Assembly (NCBI RefSeq): GCF_019931165.1
Contig: NZ_JAIOUP010000011.1
Location: 1 to 64,000, forward strand
Direction: 5' to 3'
Origin: Schnuerera sp. xch1
GTDB lineage: Bacteria; Bacillota; Clostridia; Tissierellales; Tepidimicrobiaceae
Length of the DNA: 64,000 nt
This document shows positions 60,145-64,000 of the stretch, piece after piece. The notes under the pieces were generated by a model. The model did no database searches, was not told the DNA's origin, and saw only the letters and a program-made list of their open reading frames with translations. Every line of letters starts with the position of its first letter. Position 1 is the stretch's first letter. The translations under genes and the position numbers were made by a program.

Positions 60145-60456
60145 ATGTATGCTGTAATTGAAACAGGCGGAAAACAATATAGAGTTCAAGAAGGAGATAT
60201 TGTATCTGTTGAAAAAATCAATTTAGAAGAAGGAGAAAAAGTAGACTTATCTAAAGTTCTTCTTATTTCCAAAGATGATGATTTAGTAGTTGGCAAACCT
60301 TATATAGAAGGAGCAAAAGTTGAAGCAACTGTTTTAAATCAAGGTAAAGCGAAAAAAATTGTTGTATTCAAGTATAAATCTAAAAAAGGTTACAAAAAGA
60401 AACAAGGACATCGCCAACCTTATACAAAATTAAAAATTGAGAATATAGTTGATTAA
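60145..60456 (+). CDS. rplU: 50S ribosomal protein L21
   Basis: A 103-residue ribosomal protein. The start [20 protein letters not shown] and the end [19 protein letters not shown] are diagnostic. It is first in the rplU-prp-rpmA operon, and its start is preceded by AGAGGAGGTG. Confidence 0.97.
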   Translation: MYAVIETGGKQYRVQEGDIVSVEKINLEEGEKVDLSKVLLISKDDDLVVGKPYIEGAKVEATVLNQGKAKKIVVFKYKSKKGYKKKQGHRQPYTKLKIENIVD

Positions 60457-60458
60457 CA

Positions 60459-60806
60459 ATGATAGAAGTAACTATATTTAAAGATAACAAAGGATATATT
60501 CAAAAATATAATGTTTCAGGACATGCAGATTATGATGTTATAGGAAAGGATATAGTATGTGCGGCAGTTTCCATGCTTGCACAAACTACATTAAATTCTT
60601 TGATCGAAGTCTGTAAATTAACACAAGATCAGGTTAGTTATTTTATAGAAGATGAAAACGGAGTATTAGAAGTAATTATTTCAAAGAAAATATCTATGGA
60701 AGTTAGGGATAAAGTTGAAATAGTTCTTAAAACTTTTGAGGTTGGAATAAAATCGATAATTAGTAATTATTCAGAATACGTAACTCTTAAATACAAGGAG
60801 GTGTAA
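60459..60806 (+). CDS. prp: Ribosomal-processing cysteine protease Prp
   Basis: A 115-residue protease (YsxB family) that removes the N-terminal extension of L27. The catalytic His and Cys lie in VSGHADYDVIGKDIVCAAVSMLAQTTLNSL, with the histidine in GHA and the cysteine in CAAVS. It lies between rplU and rpmA, the conserved order in Firmicutes. Confidence 0.92.
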   Translation: MIEVTIFKDNKGYIQKYNVSGHADYDVIGKDIVCAAVSMLAQTTLNSLIEVCKLTQDQVSYFIEDENGVLEVIISKKISMEVRDKVEIVLKTFEVGIKSIISNYSEYVTLKYKEV

Positions 60807-60809
60807 GAG

Positions 60810-61100
60810 ATGATAAAATTAAATTTACAATTATTTGCTTCTAAAAAAGGAGTAGGTAGCTCCAAGAATGGAAGAGATAGTGAATCAAAAAGGTTAGGTG
60901 TTAAAAGAGGAGACGGACAATTTGTAGTAGCTGGAAATATCCTTGTAAGACAAAGAGGAACAAAAATTCATGCTGGAAATAATGTAGGCAGAGGTGGAGA
61001 TGATACTTTGTTTGCTAAATCAGATGGATTTGTTAGATTTGAAAGAAAAGGTAGAAATAGAAAGCAAGTTAGTGTGTATACTAATGAAGAATTAGCATAG
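60810..61100 (+). CDS. rpmA: 50S ribosomal protein L27 with cleavable N-terminus
   Basis: A 96-residue precursor. It begins [24 protein letters not shown]: the first nine residues to LQLFA form the Firmicutes extension cut by Prp, which exposes the mature tail that reaches the peptidyl transferase centre. The rest ([30 protein letters not shown]) is standard L27. The start follows AAGGAGGTG. Confidence 0.97.
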   Translation: MIKLNLQLFASKKGVGSSKNGRDSESKRLGVKRGDGQFVVAGNILVRQRGTKIHAGNNVGRGGDDTLFAKSDGFVRFERKGRNRKQVSVYTNEELA

Positions 61101-61107
61101 ATTTTTG

Positions 61108-61136
61108 AAGCTTACCATAAGGTAGGCTTTTTTTTC
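61108..61136 (+). terminator. Terminator of the L21-L27 operon
   Basis: AAGCTTACC (61108-61116) and GGTAGGCTT (61121-61129) pair with wobble, loop ATAA, followed by T-rich sequence. Confidence 0.8.
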
Positions 61137-61213
61137 TGAAAGGATAAGAGAATATTTTAGATCATATAGAATAAAATAAAGGTTATAATAACGAAATTTA
61201 GCATATTTAATTG

Positions 61214-61241
61214 TTGACAGTCATAAACAAGTTGGTATAAT
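61214..61241 (+). promoter_or_regulatory. Promoter of obg
   Basis: Perfect TTGACA (61214-61219) and TATAAT (61236-61241) with a 16-base spacer. The obg start is 32 bases downstream. Confidence 0.8.
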
Positions 61242-61272
61242 TAAATTACTATATTTTATAGAGGATGATATT

Positions 61273-62547
61273 ATGTTTATTGATGTAGCTAAAATCAATT
61301 TAAAAGCTGGTAAAGGCGGAGATGGAGCTGTAGCTTTTCGAAGAGAAAAGTATGAACCTTCAGGAGGTCCTTTTGGGGGAGATGGAGGTAATGGCGCAAG
61401 CATTATTTTACAAGGCGATGAGAATATAAGAACATTAATGGATTTTCGATATAAACGCATATATAAAGCTGAAAATGGAGAGAATGGTAAATCTAAAAAG
61501 CAATATGGAAAGAAAGGTCAAGATTTAATACTTAGAGTTCCAGTTGGAACCTTAGTTAAAGATGCTGATACCAATAGAATAATAGTTGATATTAAGAGAA
61601 ATAATCAAAGATTTGTAATTGCTCGTGGCGGAAAAGGCGGTAAAGGTAATGCAAAATTTGCTACATCTACAAGACAAGCGCCAAGATTTGCTGAACCAGG
61701 GCAGAAAGGTGAAGAAAAAACAGTTATATTGGAGTTAAAATTATTAGCAGATGTTGGACTAATAGGGTTTCCTAATGTAGGAAAGTCCACAATTCTTTCA
61801 ATTCTATCTAAGGCTAAGCCTAAAATTGCTAATTATCATTTTACTACATTGAAACCTAATCTAGGTATTGTAAGAGTTGATGATGGAAAAAGTTTTATAA
61901 TAGCCGATATCCCTGGATTGATAAAAGGAGCTCATGAAGGTGCGGGATTAGGACTTGATTTCTTAAGACATATAGAAAGAACAAGAGTATTAGTTCATGT
62001 CCTAGACGCTTCAGGATTAGAAGGTAGAAACCCTATTGAAGACTTTTATAATATAAATAATGAGTTATTTGAGTATAATGATAGATTAAAAGAAAAGCCA
62101 CAAATAATTGTAGCTAATAAGATGGATTTATTTGAATCCAATGAATGGTTAACAAAGATAAAAAGTGAGTTTGAGCCTAAAGGATATAAGGTTTATCCAA
62201 TATCTGCTGCTACTAAGGAAGGAATTGACAAGTTAAAATATGGAATATGGGAAATATTATTAAAAGAAGAGGCAAAGTATAAAACATTTGATGAAGAGAT
62301 GGATATAACTTTAGAACGTTCTAAGAAGGAACCTATCATAGTGAAAAAGGAAAATGAAAAATATATAGTAGAGGGCGAGTTTGTCGAAAGACTATTATAT
62401 TCAACTAATTTTGAGGATTTAGATTCTCTAAGGTATTTTCAAAATGTTATGAGACAAAAAGGAATTGTAGATAAATTAAAAGAACTAGGAATTGAAGAAA
62501 ATGATTCGGTATTTATCTGCGAATACGAATTTGAGTTTTTTGAATAA
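61273..62547 (+). CDS. obg: GTPase Obg
   Basis: A 424-residue essential GTPase in ribosome assembly and, in spore formers, sporulation control. The glycine-rich Obg fold (KAGKGGDGAVAFRREKYEPSGGPFGGDGG) is followed by GTPase motifs GFPNVGKST, IADIPGLIKGA and NKMD, and a C-terminal OCT domain (residues 345-424). It is followed by yhbY and nadD. Confidence 0.95.
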   Translation: MFIDVAKINLKAGKGGDGAVAFRREKYEPSGGPFGGDGGNGASIILQGDENIRTLMDFRYKRIYKAENGENGKSKKQYGKKGQDLILRVPVGTLVKDADTNRIIVDIKRNNQRFVIARGGKGGKGNAKFATSTRQAPRFAEPGQKGEEKTVILELKLLADVGLIGFPNVGKSTILSILSKAKPKIANYHFTTLKPNLGIVRVDDGKSFIIADIPGLIKGAHEGAGLGLDFLRHIERTRVLVHVLDASGLEGRNPIEDFYNINNELFEYNDRLKEKPQIIVANKMDLFESNEWLTKIKSEFEPKGYKVYPISAATKEGIDKLKYGIWEILLKEEAKYKTFDEEMDITLERSKKEPIIVKKENEKYIVEGEFVERLLYSTNFEDLDSLRYFQNVMRQKGIVDKLKELGIEENDSVFICEYEFEFFE

Positions 62548-62592
62548 AATATATAGATATGAATTTAAATAGAAGTTGAAAGGGTGTAACAA

Positions 62593-62883
62593 TTGCTAAC
62601 AGGTAAACAGAGAAGTTTTTTAAAGGGCATAGCAAACAATTTGGATCCAATATTCCAAGTTGGAAAAAATGGAATAACCGAAAACTTTATTAAACAAGTA
62701 GATCAAGCATTAGAAGCAAGAGAGATAATTAAAATTAAGGTTTTAAATAATAGCTTGCTAGATGCAAAGGAAGTTGCAAGTGAACTAGCTAAAGTGACTA
62801 GCTCAGAATTTGTTCAGAGTATAGGAAATAAGCTAGTATTATATAGAAAATCTAAGGAAAGCAAAAAGATTGTACTACCTTAA
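62593..62883 (+). CDS. yhbY: YhbY-family RNA-binding protein
   Basis: A 96-residue CRM-domain (CRS1-YhbY) RNA-binding protein. The characteristic start is LTGKQRSFLKGIANNLDPIFQVGKNGITENFIKQVDQALEAREIIKI. It likely acts in ribosome assembly together with Obg, its neighbour. The start is TTG with AAAGGGTG upstream. Confidence 0.9.
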   Translation: MLTGKQRSFLKGIANNLDPIFQVGKNGITENFIKQVDQALEAREIIKIKVLNNSLLDAKEVASELAKVTSSEFVQSIGNKLVLYRKSKESKKIVLP

Positions 62884-62959
62884 TGTTGATATTAGTATAA
62901 ACTTCAGAAATTAATTTCTGAAGTTTATATATTTAATCTTTATTTGGAGGTAAATTAAG

Positions 62960-63571
62960 TTGGAAAAATTAAAAATAGGAATTATGGGAGGTACATTTGA
63001 CCCGATTCATAATGGACATTTGATATTAGCAGAGTATTCTAGAATTTCTTTTAATCTAAATAAAATACTCTTCATACCAACAGGCAATCCACCCCATAAA
63101 AATAGTGAAGATATTTCACCTAATCGATATAGGTATGATATGACTTTACTTGCCATAAGTACAAATATGAATTATTATCTATCTACTATAGAGATTGAAA
63201 GAAAAGGAGTTACATATACAATAGATACAATTAAGTACTTGAAATCCAAATTTGAAGATGCAGAATTTTATTTTATTTTGGGTGCGGATTCTCTATATAA
63301 AATACATAAATGGAAAAATTATGAGGAATTATTAAGTCTGTGTAATTTTATAGTAGCAAGAAGGCCGAATCATAATAATAAAAAATTAGAGAAGAGAAAA
63401 GATGATTTAAATACAAAATATAATAGCTCCATACATATATTAGAAGCACCTCTTATAGATATATCTTCTACTCAAATAAGAGAAAGAATAAGAAATGGAT
63501 TATCTATTAAATATTTGGTTCCAAGATCTGTAGAAGCTTATATTGAAAAAAATAGAATATATAGAGATTAG
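62960..63571 (+). CDS. nadD: Nicotinate-nucleotide adenylyltransferase
   Basis: A 203-residue enzyme which makes nicotinic acid adenine dinucleotide in NAD synthesis. Nucleotidyl transferase motifs: GIMGGTFDPIHNGHLILAEYSR at the start and ISSTQIRERIRNG near the end, with FIPTGNPPHKN. TTG start, with TGGAGG upstream. It overlaps no gene; the yqeK start follows in ten bases. Confidence 0.93.
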   Translation: MEKLKIGIMGGTFDPIHNGHLILAEYSRISFNLNKILFIPTGNPPHKNSEDISPNRYRYDMTLLAISTNMNYYLSTIEIERKGVTYTIDTIKYLKSKFEDAEFYFILGADSLYKIHKWKNYEELLSLCNFIVARRPNHNNKKLEKRKDDLNTKYNSSIHILEAPLIDISSTQIRERIRNGLSIKYLVPRSVEAYIEKNRIYRD

Positions 63572-63580
63572 GAGGCTTTT

Positions 63581-64000
63581 ATGATAGAAAATTGGGTTTA
63601 TGAGAAGTTAAAAAAAGATATTGGCGTTAAAAGGTATAATCATTCTTTAGGGGTTATGCATGAAAGTAAAAAACTTGCTAAGCAATATGGATATCCTATA
63701 GAAAAGGCAGAAGTTGCTGGGTTATTACATGACTGTGGTAAACTTAAAGGAGAAATAAATTTATTGAAAATGGCTAATGCTTTTGGTATAATTTTAGATA
63801 ATGTTACAAAGAACAATAGAGAACTTATTCATAGTGTATTAGGAGAGATAATAGCACAAGAGGAATATAATATAGCTGATAGAGATATATTAAAAGCTAT
63901 TCGTTTTCATACTACTGGAAGAGAGAATATGGGTTTATTAGAGAAAATAGTTTACGTAGCTGATCTTATAGAGCCATCTAGGAACTTTGAAGGAGTAGAA
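63581..64000 (+). CDS. yqeK: YqeK-like HD hydrolase, truncated by the window end
   Basis: The first 140 residues of a bis(5'-nucleosyl)-tetraphosphatase (symmetrical) of YqeK type. HD-fold residues are visible: RYNHSLGVMHESKKLA, AGLLHDCGKLKG, ELIHSVLGEIIA, IRFHTTGRENMG and VYVADLIEPSRN. Beginning at ATG 63581, with AGGAGG upstream, right after nadD as in most Firmicutes. The end is beyond 64000. Confidence 0.9.
   Translation, partial: MIENWVYEKLKKDIGVKRYNHSLGVMHESKKLAKQYGYPIEKAEVAGLLHDCGKLKGEINLLKMANAFGIILDNVTKNNRELIHSVLGEIIAQEEYNIADRDILKAIRFHTTGRENMGLLEKIVYVADLIEPSRNFEGVE

Noticed and set aside
62899-62926. Palindrome ACTTCAGAAATTAATTTCTGAAGT as a terminator between yhbY and nadD
   Set aside because: It is a perfect inverted repeat, but is not followed by a T run on either strand, so termination is unclear.

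Overview
The window is AT-rich DNA (genes use mostly A/T-ending codons, frequent TTG/GTG starts and strong GGAGG-type ribosome binding sites) from a low-GC anaerobic member of the Clostridia. The RnfCDGEAB complex, mreBCD-pbp2-minCDE next to rplU-prp-rpmA-obg, an L27 with a cleavable N-terminus, RNase E/G, and 2-hydroxyacyl-CoA dehydratase activase-like proteins all fit Clostridia. A Tissierellales-like organism is my inference, not shown by the sequence.

Layout. 1-937: nine tRNA genes ending in a terminator. 933-10.2 kb: a DEDD exonuclease, a large unknown protein, a split DUF2229/HgdB-like pair with its ATPase activase, a Cys-containing protein with an Asp-Arg repeat, a propeller-like protein that continues in the -1 frame at an A9 run, and asparaginase. 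10.23-10.35 kb: a probable small RNA on the minus strand. 10.5-13.5 kb: a LUD protein, cysteine desulfurase and ThiI. 13.56-15.5 kb: a broken TetR regulator before a radical SAM gene. 15.6-19.4 kb: LemA, a TPM protein and a zinc/manganese ABC transporter. 19.7-24 kb: a XRE-cupin regulator with potABCD. 24.05-25.5 kb: a HTH-TPR regulator overlapping a 46-residue secreted pro-peptide gene, a probable RRNPP-type quorum-sensing pair. 25.7-31 kb: DUF1576 protein, HD hydrolase, ATP-grasp ligase, small membrane and lipoproteins, a decayed ORF and tRNA-Leu. 31-38 kb: polA, coaE, a lytic transglycosylase, an oligopeptide-binding lipoprotein, tRNA-Leu and dinB. 38.2-43.3 kb: the complete rnf operon. 43.4-53.3 kb: NusG-II and Gx-transporter proteins, maf, radC, mreBCD, a greatly enlarged PBP2 and minCDE (envelope growth and division). 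53.4-56.1 kb: a two-domain FMN-binding lipoprotein with ApbE, then a degenerate LytM protein where spoIVFA sits in Bacillus. 56.2-64 kb: two proteins of a radical SAM/DUF2344 pair, RNase G, the L21-Prp-L27 operon with its leader, obg, yhbY, nadD and the start of yqeK.

Functional links. RnfD/RnfG and the FMN-binding lipoprotein all need covalent FMN, which the ApbE encoded in the window can attach, so a flavin-based electron transfer theme runs through 38-55 kb. Mre, PBP2 and Min form a morphogenesis cluster. Prp matures L27 from the same operon. NifS-like desulfurase supplies sulfur to ThiI. The most interesting candidates for new biology are the HTH-TPR/pro-peptide pair, the C-rich small RNA, the dnaX-like slippery frameshift, and the repeat-expanded PBP2.
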